Shown here: in pieces, positions 16,461 to 25,759 of the stretch
Layout of the letters: the number at the start of each line of letters is the position of its first letter
How positions within the stretch are numbered: the stretch's first letter is position 1
DNA from: Streptomyces plumbidurans
GTDB lineage: Bacteria > Actinomycetota > Actinomycetes > Streptomycetales > Streptomycetaceae
Direction of reading: 5' to 3'
Assembly: GCF_019857225.1 (NCBI RefSeq)
Contig: NZ_JAFJSY010000013.1
Location: forward strand, 62,001-126,000
DNA: 64,000 nucleotides
Notes under the pieces: model-generated
What the model saw: the letters and a program-made list of their open reading frames with translations, nothing else
Told to the model about the DNA's origin: nothing
Databases searched by the model: none
Position numbers and translations under genes: made by a program

Positions 16461-18161
16461 ATGGCCGCCACCCCGCAGAAGCCTGCCGCCGCGACTCCAC
16501 GCCGCAAGGTGAGCCGTCACCGCGGTGAGGGCCAGTGGGCCGCGGGGCACTTCACCCCGCTCAACGGCAACGAGCAGACCAAGAAGGACGACGACGGTCT
16601 CAATGTGCGGACACGCATTGAGACGATCTACTCCAAGCGCGGCTTCGACTCGATCGACGGCGGTGACCTGCGCGGACGGATGCGCTGGTGGGGTCTGTAC
16701 ACCCAGCGCAGGCCCGGCATCGACGGCGGCAAGACCGCGGTGCTGGAGCCGGAGGAGCTGGACGACGAGTACTTCATGATGCGCGTGCGCATCGACGGCG
16801 GAGCGCTGACCACCCAGCAGTTGCGGGTCATCGGGGAGATCTCGCAGGAGTTCGCGCGCGGCACCGCGGACATCACCGACCGGCAGAACGTCCAGTACCA
16901 CTGGATCCGCATCGAGGACGTCCCGACGATCTGGGAGCGTCTGGAGGGCGTGGGCCTGTCGACGGTCACCGCCTGCGGCGACACCCCGCGTGTGATGATC
17001 GGCTCCCCGGTCGCGGGCATCGCCGAGGACGAGATCATCGACCCGACGCCGGCGCTGGAGGAGATGAAGCGCCGCGTTCTGAACAACAAGGCCTACTCCA
17101 ACCTCCCCCGGAAGTTCAAGACGGCCATCTCGGGGTCGCCGCTGCTGGACGTGGTGCACGAGATCAACGACGTCTCCTTCGTCGGCGTACGCCACCCCGA
17201 GCACGGCCCCGGCTTCGACCTGTGGGTCGGCGGCGGCCTGTCCACCAACCCCAAGCTGGGCGTGCGGCTCGGCGCCTGGGTGCCGATCGACGAGGTCCCC
17301 GACGTCTACGAGGGCGTCATCTCGATCTTCCGCGACTACGGCTACCGCCGGCTGCGCACCCGCGCCCGGCTGAAGTTCCTGGTCGCCGACTGGGGCGCGG
17401 AGAAGTTCCGGCAGGTACTGGAGGACGAGTACCTGGGCGGACGCAAGCTGATCGACGGACCCGCCCCCGAGCAGCCGGTCCAGCAGTGGCGCGACCACAT
17501 CGGCGTGCACCGGCAGCAGGACGGCCGGTTCTACGTCGGCTTCGCCCCGCGCGTGGGACGCGTCGACGGCGCCACGCTCACCAAGATCGCCGAGCTGGCG
17601 GAGGCGCACGGCTCGGGCCGGGTGCGCACCACCGTCGAGCAGAAGATGATCGTCCTCGACGTCGAGCAGGACCGCGTCGACTCGCTCGTGGAAGGGCTGG
17701 AGGCGCTGGACCTCACCGCCCGGCCGTCCACCTTCCGGCGCGGCACCATGGCCTGCACCGGCATCGAGTTCTGCAAGCTCGCCATCGTCGAGACCAAGCA
17801 GCGCGGCTCGCAGCTGATCGACGAACTGGAGCGCCGCCTGCCGGACTTCGACGAGCCGCTGACCATCAACCTCAACGGCTGCCCGAACGCCTGCGCCCGT
17901 ATCCAGGTCGCGGACATCGGTCTCAAGGGCCAGTTGATGCTCGACGACCGGGGCGAGCAGGTCGAGGGCTACCAGGTGCACCTCGGCGGCGCGCTCGGCC
18001 TGGAGGCCGGGTTCGGCCGCAAGGTGCGTGGTCTGAAGGTCACTTCGCAGGAGCTGCCCGACTACATCGAGCGGGTCCTCAAGCGGTTCCTGGCCGAGCG
18101 CGAGGACGGCGAGCGGTTCGCCGCCTGGGCCGCGCGCGCCTCCGAGGAGGCCCTGTCATGA
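16461..18161 (+). CDS. sirA: Ferredoxin-dependent assimilatory sulfite reductase (siroheme, [4Fe-4S])
   Basis: The 566-residue enzyme reduces sulfite to sulfide. It has the two tandem ferredoxin-like and nitrite/sulfite reductase repeats. The siroheme/cluster cysteines are C432 and C438 (ACTGIEFC) and C474 and C478 (NGCPNAC). Although nitrite and sulfite reductases share this fold, the adjacent cysHCDN genes and the cysteine leader make sulfite the substrate. ATG 16461 is preferred, with GAAGGA about 12 bases upstream; an in-frame ATG at 16395 would add an atypical tail. The stop overlaps the next ORF (ATGA). Confidence 0.93.
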   Translation: MAATPQKPAAATPRRKVSRHRGEGQWAAGHFTPLNGNEQTKKDDDGLNVRTRIETIYSKRGFDSIDGGDLRGRMRWWGLYTQRRPGIDGGKTAVLEPEELDDEYFMMRVRIDGGALTTQQLRVIGEISQEFARGTADITDRQNVQYHWIRIEDVPTIWERLEGVGLSTVTACGDTPRVMIGSPVAGIAEDEIIDPTPALEEMKRRVLNNKAYSNLPRKFKTAISGSPLLDVVHEINDVSFVGVRHPEHGPGFDLWVGGGLSTNPKLGVRLGAWVPIDEVPDVYEGVISIFRDYGYRRLRTRARLKFLVADWGAEKFRQVLEDEYLGGRKLIDGPAPEQPVQQWRDHIGVHRQQDGRFYVGFAPRVGRVDGATLTKIAELAEAHGSGRVRTTVEQKMIVLDVEQDRVDSLVEGLEALDLTARPSTFRRGTMACTGIEFCKLAIVETKQRGSQLIDELERRLPDFDEPLTINLNGCPNACARIQVADIGLKGQLMLDDRGEQVEGYQVHLGGALGLEAGFGRKVRGLKVTSQELPDYIERVLKRFLAEREDGERFAAWAARASEEALS

Positions 18162-18337
18162 GCGAGCGCGCCGCCCCCTTCTACTGCCCCTACTGCGGCG
18201 ACGAGGACCTGCGCCCGCACGAGGAGAGCCACGGCGCATGGGAATGCGCGGCGTGCAACCGGGCCTTTCAGCTGAAGTTCCTCGGGCTGCTCGCCCGGGG
18301 CCTTCAGCACTCCGACGCAGGGGGAGACACGACATGA
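18158..18337 (+). CDS. Small zinc-ribbon-like protein between sirA and cysH
   Basis: This is a 59-residue protein with two CxxC knuckles, CPYC near residue 10 and CAAC near residue 31. It is predicted to bind zinc or possibly a metal cluster. It overlaps sirA upstream (ATGA) and cysH downstream (ATGA), so it is strictly coupled to sulfur assimilation. Function unknown; a helper of sirA or CysH (cluster delivery, electron transfer or assembly) is only a guess from context. Confidence 0.8.
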   Translation: MSERAAPFYCPYCGDEDLRPHEESHGAWECAACNRAFQLKFLGLLARGLQHSDAGGDTT

Positions 18338-19044
18338 CCGCGGTGACGGAAGAGCAGACGACACAGGACCTGAAGGCGCTCGCCGAGCAGGCGGGCCGCG
18401 ACTTGGAGGACGCCTCCGCGCTGGAGATCCTCCAATGGGCGGCCGACACCTTCGGCAAGCGCTTCTGCGTGACCTCGTCCATGGAGGACGCGGTGGTCGC
18501 CCACCTCGCCTCCCGGGCCATGCCCGGTGTGGACGTGGTGTTCCTCGACACCGGCTACCACTTCCCGGAGACCATCGGCACCCGCGACGCCGTCGAGGCC
18601 GTGATGGACGTCAACGTCATCACGCTGACCCCGCGTCAAACGGTCGCCGAGCAGGACGCCGAGTACGGGCCGAAGCTGCACGACCGCGACCCCGACCTGT
18701 GCTGCAGGCTGCGCAAGGTCCAGCCGCTGGAGCAGGGCCTGACCAATTACGTGGCCTGGGCGACCGGACTGCGCCGCGACGAGTCCCCGACCCGGGCCAA
18801 CACCCCGGTCGTCGGCTGGGACGAGAAGCGGCAGAAGGTCAAGATCTCGCCGATCGCCCGCTGGACCCAGGACGACGTCGACGCCTACGTCGCCGAGCAC
18901 GGCGTGCTGACCAACCCGCTGCTGATGGACGGTTACCCGTCCGTCGGCTGCGCCCCCTGCACCCGCCGGGTCCTGGAGGGCGAGGACGCGCGGGCCGGCC
19001 GCTGGGCCGGGCGGGCCAAGACCGAGTGCGGGCTGCACGGATGA
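18334..19044 (+). CDS. cysH: Adenylyl-sulfate (APS) reductase
   Basis: The 236-residue enzyme reduces adenylyl sulfate to sulfite with thioredoxin or a similar thiol. The cluster ligands C123-C124 and C206-xx-C209 are the [4Fe-4S] signature of APS reductases, not of the PAPS-specific enzymes. The catalytic cysteine is C232 in KTECGLHG. VTSSMEDAVVAHL and FLDTGYHFPET belong to the nucleotide-binding fold. It starts inside the stop of the small zinc-ribbon gene and overlaps cysC. Confidence 0.95.
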   Translation: MTAVTEEQTTQDLKALAEQAGRDLEDASALEILQWAADTFGKRFCVTSSMEDAVVAHLASRAMPGVDVVFLDTGYHFPETIGTRDAVEAVMDVNVITLTPRQTVAEQDAEYGPKLHDRDPDLCCRLRKVQPLEQGLTNYVAWATGLRRDESPTRANTPVVGWDEKRQKVKISPIARWTQDDVDAYVAEHGVLTNPLLMDGYPSVGCAPCTRRVLEGEDARAGRWAGRAKTECGLHG

Positions 19045-19667
19045 CGGCCGCCCCCGGTCCTCACACGACGCCCACAGGTCCGGCTGGTACTGCTGTGACC
19101 GAAGCGACCCCTGCGACTTTGGAGAACCACGTGACGAGCGGAGCCACCGTCTGGCTCACGGGTCTGCCGAGCGCCGGCAAGACCACCATCGCGTACGAGC
19201 TGGCAGGCCGGCTGAGCGAGGAGGGCCACCGCGTCGAGGTGCTCGACGGCGACGAGATCCGCGAGTTCATCTCGGCGGGCCTCGGCTTCTCCCGCGAGGA
19301 CCGGCACACCAATGTGCAGCGCATCGGCTTCCTCGCCGAACTGCTCGCCCGCAACGGCGTCAAGGCGCTCGTCCCGGTGATCGCGCCCTACGCCGACAGC
19401 CGCGAGGCGGTCCGCAAGCGCCATCAGGACAGCGGGGCGCCGTATCTGGAGGTGCACGTCGCCACCCCGGTCGACGTGTGCTCCGTACGTGATGTGAAGG
19501 GTCTGTACGCCAAGCAGGCGGCGGGCGAACTCACCGGGCTGACCGGGGTCGACGACCCCTACGAGGCCCCCGACTCGCCCGACCTGCGGATCGAGTCGCA
19601 GCACCAGACCGTCCAGGAGTCCGCGGCCGCGGTTCACGCGCTGCTCACCGAAAGGGGACTGGCATGA
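19041..19667 (+). CDS. cysC: Adenylyl-sulfate kinase
   Basis: The 208-residue kinase phosphorylates APS to PAPS. Walker A is GLPSAGKTT after an N-terminal extension of about 36 residues. EVLDGDEIRE, GFSREDRHTNVQRIGFLAELL and DVKGLYAKQAAGE are standard APS-kinase motifs. A kinase beside an APS-type reductase suggests PAPS is made for sulfotransferases or as a parallel branch rather than for reduction (inference). It overlaps both neighbours by four bases. Confidence 0.93.
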   Translation: MTAAPGPHTTPTGPAGTAVTEATPATLENHVTSGATVWLTGLPSAGKTTIAYELAGRLSEEGHRVEVLDGDEIREFISAGLGFSREDRHTNVQRIGFLAELLARNGVKALVPVIAPYADSREAVRKRHQDSGAPYLEVHVATPVDVCSVRDVKGLYAKQAAGELTGLTGVDDPYEAPDSPDLRIESQHQTVQESAAAVHALLTERGLA

Positions 19668-20599
19668 CGACCGTCGCCACAGCCGAGGAGGGCACGGACG
19701 CCCCGTACGCCCTCTCGCACCTGGACGCTCTGGAGTCCGAGGCGGTGCACATCTTCCGCGAGGTGGCGGGCGAGTTCGAACGGCCGGTGATCCTCTTCTC
19801 CGGCGGCAAGGACTCCATCCTCATGCTCCACCTGGCGCTGAAGGCCTTCGCCCCGGCGCCGGTCCCCTTCTCGCTGCTGCACGTGGACACCGGGCACAAC
19901 TTCCCCGAGGTCCTCGCCTACCGCGACCGCGTGGTGGAGCAGCACGGACTGCGCCTGCATGTCGCCTCCGTGCAGGACTACATCGACCGCGGCGTCCTCA
20001 AGGAGCGCGCGGACGGCACCCGCAACCCGCTGCAGACGCTGCCGCTGACGGAGAAGATCCAGGCGGAGAAGTTCGACGCGGTCTTCGGCGGCGGGCGGCG
20101 CGACGAGGAGAAGGCCCGCGCCAAGGAGCGGGTGTTCTCGCTGCGGGACGAGTTCTCGCAGTGGGACCCGCGCCGCCAGCGGCCCGAGCTGTGGAACCTG
20201 TACAACGGCCGGCACGCCCCCGGCGAGCACGTCCGGGTCTTCCCGCTGTCCAACTGGACCGAGCTGGACGTCTGGCAGTACATCGCCCGCGAGAACATCG
20301 ACCTGCCGCAGATCTACTTCGCGCACGAGCGCGAGGTGTTCAACCGCGGCGGGATGTGGCTGACGGCCGGCGAGTGGGGCGGGCCGAAGGACGGCGAGAG
20401 CGTGGAGAAGCGGCAGGTGCGCTACCGCACCGTCGGCGACATGTCCTGCACCGGCGCCGTCGACTCCGACGCCGACACCATCGACAAGGTGATCGTCGAG
20501 ATCGCCGCCTCCCGGCTCACCGAGCGGGGCGCGACGCGCGCCGACGACAAGCTCTCCGAGGCCGCGATGGAAGACCGCAAGCGCGAGGGGTACTTCTAA
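19664..20599 (+). CDS. cysD: Sulfate adenylyltransferase subunit 2
   Basis: This 311-residue PP-loop subunit of ATP sulfurylase makes APS from sulfate and ATP. The PP-loop is FSGGKDSILMLHLA near residue 45. TVGDMSCTGAV and LSNWTELDVWQYI are typical of CysD. It partners the GTPase CysN encoded directly downstream. Translation is coupled to cysC through an ATGA overlap. Confidence 0.95.
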   Translation: MTTVATAEEGTDAPYALSHLDALESEAVHIFREVAGEFERPVILFSGGKDSILMLHLALKAFAPAPVPFSLLHVDTGHNFPEVLAYRDRVVEQHGLRLHVASVQDYIDRGVLKERADGTRNPLQTLPLTEKIQAEKFDAVFGGGRRDEEKARAKERVFSLRDEFSQWDPRRQRPELWNLYNGRHAPGEHVRVFPLSNWTELDVWQYIARENIDLPQIYFAHEREVFNRGGMWLTAGEWGGPKDGESVEKRQVRYRTVGDMSCTGAVDSDADTIDKVIVEIAASRLTERGATRADDKLSEAAMEDRKREGYF

Positions 20600-20601
20600 G
20601 C

Positions 20602-21936
20602 ATGAGCACGATCACGACCGAGGAGCTCTCGGCCACCACGCTGCTGCGGTTCGCCACCGCCGGCTCCGTCGACGACGGCAAGTCGACGCTCGTCGGCAGG
20701 CTGCTGCACGACTCCAAGTCGGTCCTCACCGACCAGCTGGAGGCCGTCGAGCACGCCTCCCGCAACCGCGGCCAGGAGGCCCCCGACCTCGCCCTGCTCA
20801 CCGACGGCCTGCGCGCCGAGCGCGAACAGGGCATCACCATCGACGTGGCGTACCGCTACTTCGCCACGCCCAGGCGCCGGTTCATCCTCGCCGACACCCC
20901 CGGCCATGTGCAGTACACCCGCAACATGGTCACCGGCGCCTCCACCGCCGAACTGACGATCATCCTCGTCGACGCCCGCAACGGCGTCGTCGAACAGACC
21001 CGCAGGCACGCCGCGATCGCCGCCCTGCTGCGGGTGCCGCACGTGGTCCTGGCCGTCAACAAGATGGACCTGGTCGACTACAAGGAGCCCGTCTTCGCCG
21101 CGATCGCCGAGGAGTTCACGGCGTACGCGCTCGAACTGGGCGTCCCCGAGGTCACCGCCATCCCGATCTCCGCGCTCGTCGGCGACAACGTGGTGGAGCC
21201 GTCGGCCACCATGGACTGGTACGGCGGCCCGACCGTCCTGGAGCACCTGGAGACGGTCCCGGTCAGCCACGACCTGAGCCACTGCCACGCGCGGCTGCCC
21301 GTGCAGTACGTGATCCGGCCGCGGACCGCCGAGCACCCGGACTACCGGGGCTACGCCGGGCAGATCGCCGCCGGTTCGTTCCACGTCGGCGAGCCGGTCA
21401 CGGTGCTGCCGTCCGGCCGTGCGTCGCGGATCTCCGGCATCGACCTGCTGGGCGAGCCGGTCGACGTCGCCTGGACCACCCAGTCGGTGACCCTCCTGCT
21501 GGAGGACGACATCGACATCTCGCGCGGCGACCTGATCGTGCCCAGCAAGGACGCCCCGGCGACCACGCAGGACATCGAGGCGACCGTCTGCCATGTCGCC
21601 GACGCGGCGCTGACCGTCGGCCACCGGGTGCTGCTCAAGCACGGCACCCGCACCGTGAAGGCGATCGTCAAGGACATCCCGTCCCGGCTCACGCTGTCCG
21701 ACCTGTCCCTGCACCCGCACCCGGGGCAGCTCGTCGCCAACGACATCGGCCGGGTGAAGATCCGTACCGCCGAGCCGCTGCCGGTGGACTCCTACTCCGA
21801 CTCGCGCCGCACCGGTTCCTTCATCCTCATCGATCCCAGCGACGGCACCACGCTGACCGCGGGCATGGTCGGTGAGTCGTTCGCCTCGCCCGAGCCCGTC
21901 AAGGACGACCCGGACGACGACGGTTGGGACTTCTGA
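20602..21936 (+). CDS. cysN: Sulfate adenylyltransferase subunit 1 (GTPase)
   Basis: The 444-residue GTP-binding subunit of ATP sulfurylase has G1 AGSVDDGKSTL, G3 DTPGHVQYTRN and G4 NKMD, in an EF-Tu-like arrangement followed by beta-barrel domains. GTP hydrolysis drives APS formation with CysD. It starts two bases after the cysD stop. Length is normal for a CysN without a fused CysC domain, consistent with the separate cysC gene. Confidence 0.95.
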   Translation: MSTITTEELSATTLLRFATAGSVDDGKSTLVGRLLHDSKSVLTDQLEAVEHASRNRGQEAPDLALLTDGLRAEREQGITIDVAYRYFATPRRRFILADTPGHVQYTRNMVTGASTAELTIILVDARNGVVEQTRRHAAIAALLRVPHVVLAVNKMDLVDYKEPVFAAIAEEFTAYALELGVPEVTAIPISALVGDNVVEPSATMDWYGGPTVLEHLETVPVSHDLSHCHARLPVQYVIRPRTAEHPDYRGYAGQIAAGSFHVGEPVTVLPSGRASRISGIDLLGEPVDVAWTTQSVTLLLEDDIDISRGDLIVPSKDAPATTQDIEATVCHVADAALTVGHRVLLKHGTRTVKAIVKDIPSRLTLSDLSLHPHPGQLVANDIGRVKIRTAEPLPVDSYSDSRRTGSFILIDPSDGTTLTAGMVGESFASPEPVKDDPDDDGWDF

Positions 21937-21937
21937 C

Positions 21938-22042
21938 ATGAACCCCACCGACTACTACTCCACGTTCGCGAAGGAGGGCGGCCGCGTCGGCAGCGGCGAC
22001 CTCGGCAGCGGGCAGGGCGGAGTGACGCGATGTGTGCGCTGA
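21938..22042 (+). CDS. Possible 34-residue ORF after cysN
   Basis: ATG 21938 begins inside the sequence just after the cysN stop and encodes MNPTDYYSTFAKEGGRVGSG and 14 more residues. It is well positioned for coupled translation. An overlapping 29-residue ORF (22030-22119) starts MCALTYAHC. Neither is recognised; either could be a spurious reading of the intercistronic spacer before ssuA. Confidence 0.25.
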   Translation: MNPTDYYSTFAKEGGRVGSGDLGSGQGGVTRCVR

Positions 22043-22158
22043 CGTACGCGCACTGCTTGCGCGCCCTCACCCCCCACCGCCGTAGACGCAAACCTGCCGA
22101 CCTCCCGGCCACGACCTGAAAGACCGTGACCGCCGGGCCAACGAGAGGAAAGCCTCCC

Positions 22159-23274
22159 GTGCCTGCCAACCGCTCGCGCAGCAAGTTCCTTCGCCGCGGC
22201 ACAGCCGTGCTCGCAGCGCTTCCGCTTCTCGCCCTCGCCGCTTGCGGTTACGGGTCCCATTCCGACGACACCGACACCGCGAAGGTGGCCGCCGGGTCCA
22301 AGAAGATCGACGGGCTGGACTCCGTCAAGATCGGCTACTTCGGCAACCTCACCCACGCGACCGCGCTGGTCGGCCGTGAGCAGGACCTGTTCCAGAAGGA
22401 ACTGGGCGCCACCAAGGCCGACTACGCGATCTTCAACGCCGGCCCCTCCGAGATCGAGGCCCTCAACTCGGGCTCCATCGACATCGGTTGGCTCGGCCCC
22501 TCCCCGGCGATCAACGGGTACACCAAGTCCAACGGCAAGAGCCTGAAGATCATCGGCGGTTCGGCCTCCGGCGGCGTCAAGCTCGTCGTGAACCCGAAGA
22601 AGATCAAGTCCCTGAAGGACGTCAAGGGCAAGAAGATAGCGACGCCCCAGCTGGGCAACACGCAGGACGTCGCGTTCCTCAACTGGGTCGCGGAACAGGG
22701 CTGGAAGGTCGACGCGCAGAGCGGCAAGGGCGATGTGACGGTCGTCCGCACCGACAACAAGATCACCCCGGACGCCTTCAAGGCCGGTTCCATCGACGGC
22801 GCCTGGGTGCCGGAGCCGACCGCGTCGAAGCTGGTCGCCGAGGGCGGCAGGACCATCCTCGACGAGTCCACGCTGTGGCCCGACAAGAAGTTCGTGATCA
22901 CGAACATCATCGTCCGGCAGGCTTTCCTGAAGGAGCACCCGAAGGCCGTCGAGGCGGTCCTGAAGGCCTCCGTCGAGGCCAACAAGTGGATCAACGCCAA
23001 CTCGGACAAGGCGAAGACGGCGGCGAACAAGCAGCTGGGGATCGACTCAGGCAAGGAGCTGCCGGCGAACGTCCTGGACCCGGCGTGGAAGTCCATCCGG
23101 TTCACCGACGACCCGCTGGCCGCCACCCTCAACACCGAGGCGGCGCACGCGGTCAAGGCCGGTCTGCTGCAGAAGCCGAACCTCAAGGGCATCTACGACC
23201 TCACCGTCCTCAACAAGATCCTCAAGGCCGCGGGCGAGGACCCCGTCGACGCCGCCGGTCTCGGCACCAGCTGA
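22159..23274 (+). CDS. ssuA: Aliphatic sulfonate ABC transporter substrate-binding lipoprotein
   Basis: The 371-residue protein has a lipoprotein signal with lipobox LALAAC and acylated C29. The mature part is SsuA/TauA-like: VKIGYFGNLTHATALV, an SGSIDIGWLGPSPAIN segment and GKKIATPQLGNTQDVAFLNW. It should capture sulfonates outside the membrane. GTG 22159 follows GAGAGGAAAG. Placed after the sulfate genes, it extends the operon to organic sulfur sources. Confidence 0.9.
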   Translation: MPANRSRSKFLRRGTAVLAALPLLALAACGYGSHSDDTDTAKVAAGSKKIDGLDSVKIGYFGNLTHATALVGREQDLFQKELGATKADYAIFNAGPSEIEALNSGSIDIGWLGPSPAINGYTKSNGKSLKIIGGSASGGVKLVVNPKKIKSLKDVKGKKIATPQLGNTQDVAFLNWVAEQGWKVDAQSGKGDVTVVRTDNKITPDAFKAGSIDGAWVPEPTASKLVAEGGRTILDESTLWPDKKFVITNIIVRQAFLKEHPKAVEAVLKASVEANKWINANSDKAKTAANKQLGIDSGKELPANVLDPAWKSIRFTDDPLAATLNTEAAHAVKAGLLQKPNLKGIYDLTVLNKILKAAGEDPVDAAGLGTS

Positions 23275-23309
23275 CGCACGTCCCGACGAGTTCCCAGGAG
23301 GTGACGACC

Positions 23310-24095
23310 ATGGCCACGACCACGACGCTCGCCAAGGCCGACGAGACGGTCGAGTACGCGGCACGCCTCGACCACGTGTCGAAGTCCTTCGCGACGCCCC
23401 GCGGGCAGCAGCTCGTCCTGGACGACATCAGCATCGATGTCGCGCCGGGCGAGTTCGTCACCCTTCTGGGGGCCTCGGGCTGCGGCAAGTCCACGCTGCT
23501 GAACCTGGTGGCGGGGCTCGACCGGCCCACCGCGGGCTCCATCGCGACCGACGGGCGCCCGGCCCTGATGTTCCAGGAGCACGCCCTGTTCCCGTGGCTG
23601 ACCGCGGGCAAGAACATCGAACTCGCCCTGAAACTCCGGGGCGTGGCCAAGCAGGACCGGCGCGCGAAGGCCGAGTCGCTGCTGGAACTGGTCCGGCTGA
23701 AGGGCGCGTACGGCAAGCGCGTCCACGAGCTGTCGGGCGGTATGCGCCAGCGCGCGGCACTGGCCCGCGCGCTCGCGCAGGAGAGCAATCTGCTGCTGAT
23801 GGACGAGCCGTTCTCGGCCCTGGACGCCATCACCCGGGACGTGCTCCACGACGAACTGACCCGCATCTGGCAGGAGACCGGGGTCTCCGTCCTGTTCGTC
23901 ACGCACAACGTGCGCGAGGCGGTCCGGCTCGCCCAGCGGGTGATCCTGCTGTCCTCCCGTCCGGGCCGCATCGCCCGCGAGTGGACGGTCGGCATCCCGC
24001 AGCCGCGCCGTATCGAGGACGCGCCGGTCGCCGAACTGTCCCTTGAGATCACCGATGTACTGCGTGGGGAGATCCGCCGTCATGGCCAGCACTGA
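23310..24095 (+). CDS. ssuB: Sulfonate ABC transporter ATP-binding protein
   Basis: The 261-residue ATPase has Walker A LLGASGCGKST, signature LSGGMRQRAALARALA and Walker B LLLMDEPFSALD, with the H-loop in LFVTHNVREAV. It powers the SsuA/SsuC importer. AGGAGG lies just upstream of the ATG at 23310. Its 3' end overlaps the ssuC start by 14 bases. Confidence 0.92.
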   Translation: MATTTTLAKADETVEYAARLDHVSKSFATPRGQQLVLDDISIDVAPGEFVTLLGASGCGKSTLLNLVAGLDRPTAGSIATDGRPALMFQEHALFPWLTAGKNIELALKLRGVAKQDRRAKAESLLELVRLKGAYGKRVHELSGGMRQRAALARALAQESNLLLMDEPFSALDAITRDVLHDELTRIWQETGVSVLFVTHNVREAVRLAQRVILLSSRPGRIAREWTVGIPQPRRIEDAPVAELSLEITDVLRGEIRRHGQH

Positions 24096-24960
24096 GACCA
24101 CACCGGTCCAGGACTCCGGGAGTGTCGAGGCCGGCCTGGACGCGCTGGAGACCTCGGCCACCGGCCGTCCGACCCTGCGGCAGACCCTCGTCGGCAAGAT
24201 CCTGCCGCCGATCGTCGCGATCGCGGTGGTCCTCGTGATCTGGACGCTGCTCTACCCGGTCGTCGACGACCCGACCAAACTGCCCTCGCCGGGAGCGGTG
24301 GGCAGCGCCTTCAAGGACGCCTGGCTCAAGGGCGATCTGCTCGGCTACATCTGGACCAGCGTCTCGCGCGGTCTGCTGGGATTCGTTTTCGCCCTGCTCA
24401 TCGGCACCCCGCTCGGCCTGCTGGTGGCCCGGGTGAAGTTCGTGCGCGCGGCGATCGGCCCGATCCTGTCCGGCCTGCAGTCGCTGCCGTCGGTGGCGTG
24501 GGTGCCGCCCGCCGTGATCTGGCTGGGTCTGAACAACTCGATGATGTACGCCGTGATCCTGCTCGGCGCGGTCCCCTCCATCGCCAACGGCCTGGTGTCC
24601 GGCGTCGACCAGGTGCCGCCGCTGTTCCTGCGGGCGGGCCGCACGATGGGCGCGACGGGCATCAGGGGCGTCTGGCACGTCACCCTGCCCGCGGCGCTGC
24701 CCGGCTATGTGGCGGGTCTTAAGCAGGGCTGGGCCTTCTCCTGGCGCTCGCTGATGGCCGCGGAGATCATCGCGAGCTTCCCCGACCTGGGCGTGGGCCT
24801 CGGCCAGCTCCTGGAGAACGCCCGTACCGCCAGCGACATGGCCATGGTGTTCGAGGCCATCCTGCTGATCCTGTTCGTCGGCATCGCCATCGACCTGCTG
24901 ATCTTCAGTCCGCTGGAGCGGTGGGTGCTGCGCAGCCGTGGCCTGCTGGTGAAGAGCTGA
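24082..24960 (+). CDS. ssuC: Sulfonate ABC transporter permease
   Basis: The 292-residue BPD-type permease has an N-terminal cytoplasmic stretch of about 45 residues, then membrane segments starting with ILPPIVAIAVVLVIWTLLYPV. The EAA-type loop lies in RAGRTMGATGIRGVWHVTLPAALPGYVAGL. It forms the channel for SsuA-delivered sulfonates. ATG 24082 was chosen over in-frame 24043, which would sit deeper in ssuB. Confidence 0.92.
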   Translation: MASTETTPVQDSGSVEAGLDALETSATGRPTLRQTLVGKILPPIVAIAVVLVIWTLLYPVVDDPTKLPSPGAVGSAFKDAWLKGDLLGYIWTSVSRGLLGFVFALLIGTPLGLLVARVKFVRAAIGPILSGLQSLPSVAWVPPAVIWLGLNNSMMYAVILLGAVPSIANGLVSGVDQVPPLFLRAGRTMGATGIRGVWHVTLPAALPGYVAGLKQGWAFSWRSLMAAEIIASFPDLGVGLGQLLENARTASDMAMVFEAILLILFVGIAIDLLIFSPLERWVLRSRGLLVKS

Positions 24961-24964
24961 TCCC

Positions 24965-25717
24965 ATGCGTCCTGTGAAGCCGGTCCGCCCCGTCCTTGTG
25001 GTGATCGCCCACGGCAGCCGCGATCCGCGGCACGCCGCGACCGTGCACGCCCTCGTGCGGCGCGTACGGTCGCTGCGGCCGGGGCTGCGCGTGGAGACCG
25101 GCTTCCTGGACTTCAACATCCCTTCCGTGCACGGCGTGTTGGAGTCCCTGGCGGCGGAGGGCGTCCGGGACGTCGTGGCGCTCCCGCTGCTGCTGACGCG
25201 CGCCTTCCACGCGAAGTCCGACATCCCGGCGGTCCTGCGGGACGCGCCGCCGCGGCTGCGCATCCGCCAGGCGGACGTGCTCGGTCCGTCGCCGCTGCTG
25301 CTGTCCGCCCTCGAACGGCGGCTGTACGAGGCCGGGTTGAGCCCGGCCGACAAGTCCTCGACCGGGGTCGTGCTGGCCTCGGCGGGGTCCTCCGACCCGG
25401 AGGCGATCGCAGTGATCGCAGAAATCGCGCGGGAGTGGCGGCACACCGGTTGGTGCGCCGTGCGGCCTGCGTTCGCCTCCGCATCTCTTCCCCGCACCGA
25501 GGACGCGGTGCGGGAACTGCGCGCGCTGGGCTGCGCGCGCGTCGCCGTCGCCCCGTACGTGCTGGCGCCCGGCTTCCTGCCGGACCGCATCGCGCGGGGC
25601 GCGGCCGGGGCGGACGTACTGGCCGGTGTGCTCGGCCCGGCGCCGGAGGTGGCACGGGTGCTGCTGGAGCGGTACGACGGGGCGCGAGTGGCGGTGCCGG
25701 CGGCCTTGGGCGCGTAG
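24965..25717 (+). CDS. Sirohydrochlorin chelatase (CbiX/SirB-like)
   Basis: The 250-residue protein has two CbiX-type repeats. The N-terminal VVIAHGSRDPRH contains the metal-binding histidine. The second half has GCARVAVAPYVLAPGFLPDRI. It probably inserts Fe2+ into sirohydrochlorin to give the siroheme needed by sirA; Co2+ chelation for cobalamin cannot be excluded. It follows ssuC by four bases and closes the operon. Confidence 0.85.
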   Translation: MRPVKPVRPVLVVIAHGSRDPRHAATVHALVRRVRSLRPGLRVETGFLDFNIPSVHGVLESLAAEGVRDVVALPLLLTRAFHAKSDIPAVLRDAPPRLRIRQADVLGPSPLLLSALERRLYEAGLSPADKSSTGVVLASAGSSDPEAIAVIAEIAREWRHTGWCAVRPAFASASLPRTEDAVRELRALGCARVAVAPYVLAPGFLPDRIARGAAGADVLAGVLGPAPEVARVLLERYDGARVAVPAALGA

Positions 25718-25759
25718 CGGTCGGCCAGTCAGTTCCGTTCCCTTCACTTCAGTTCCAGT

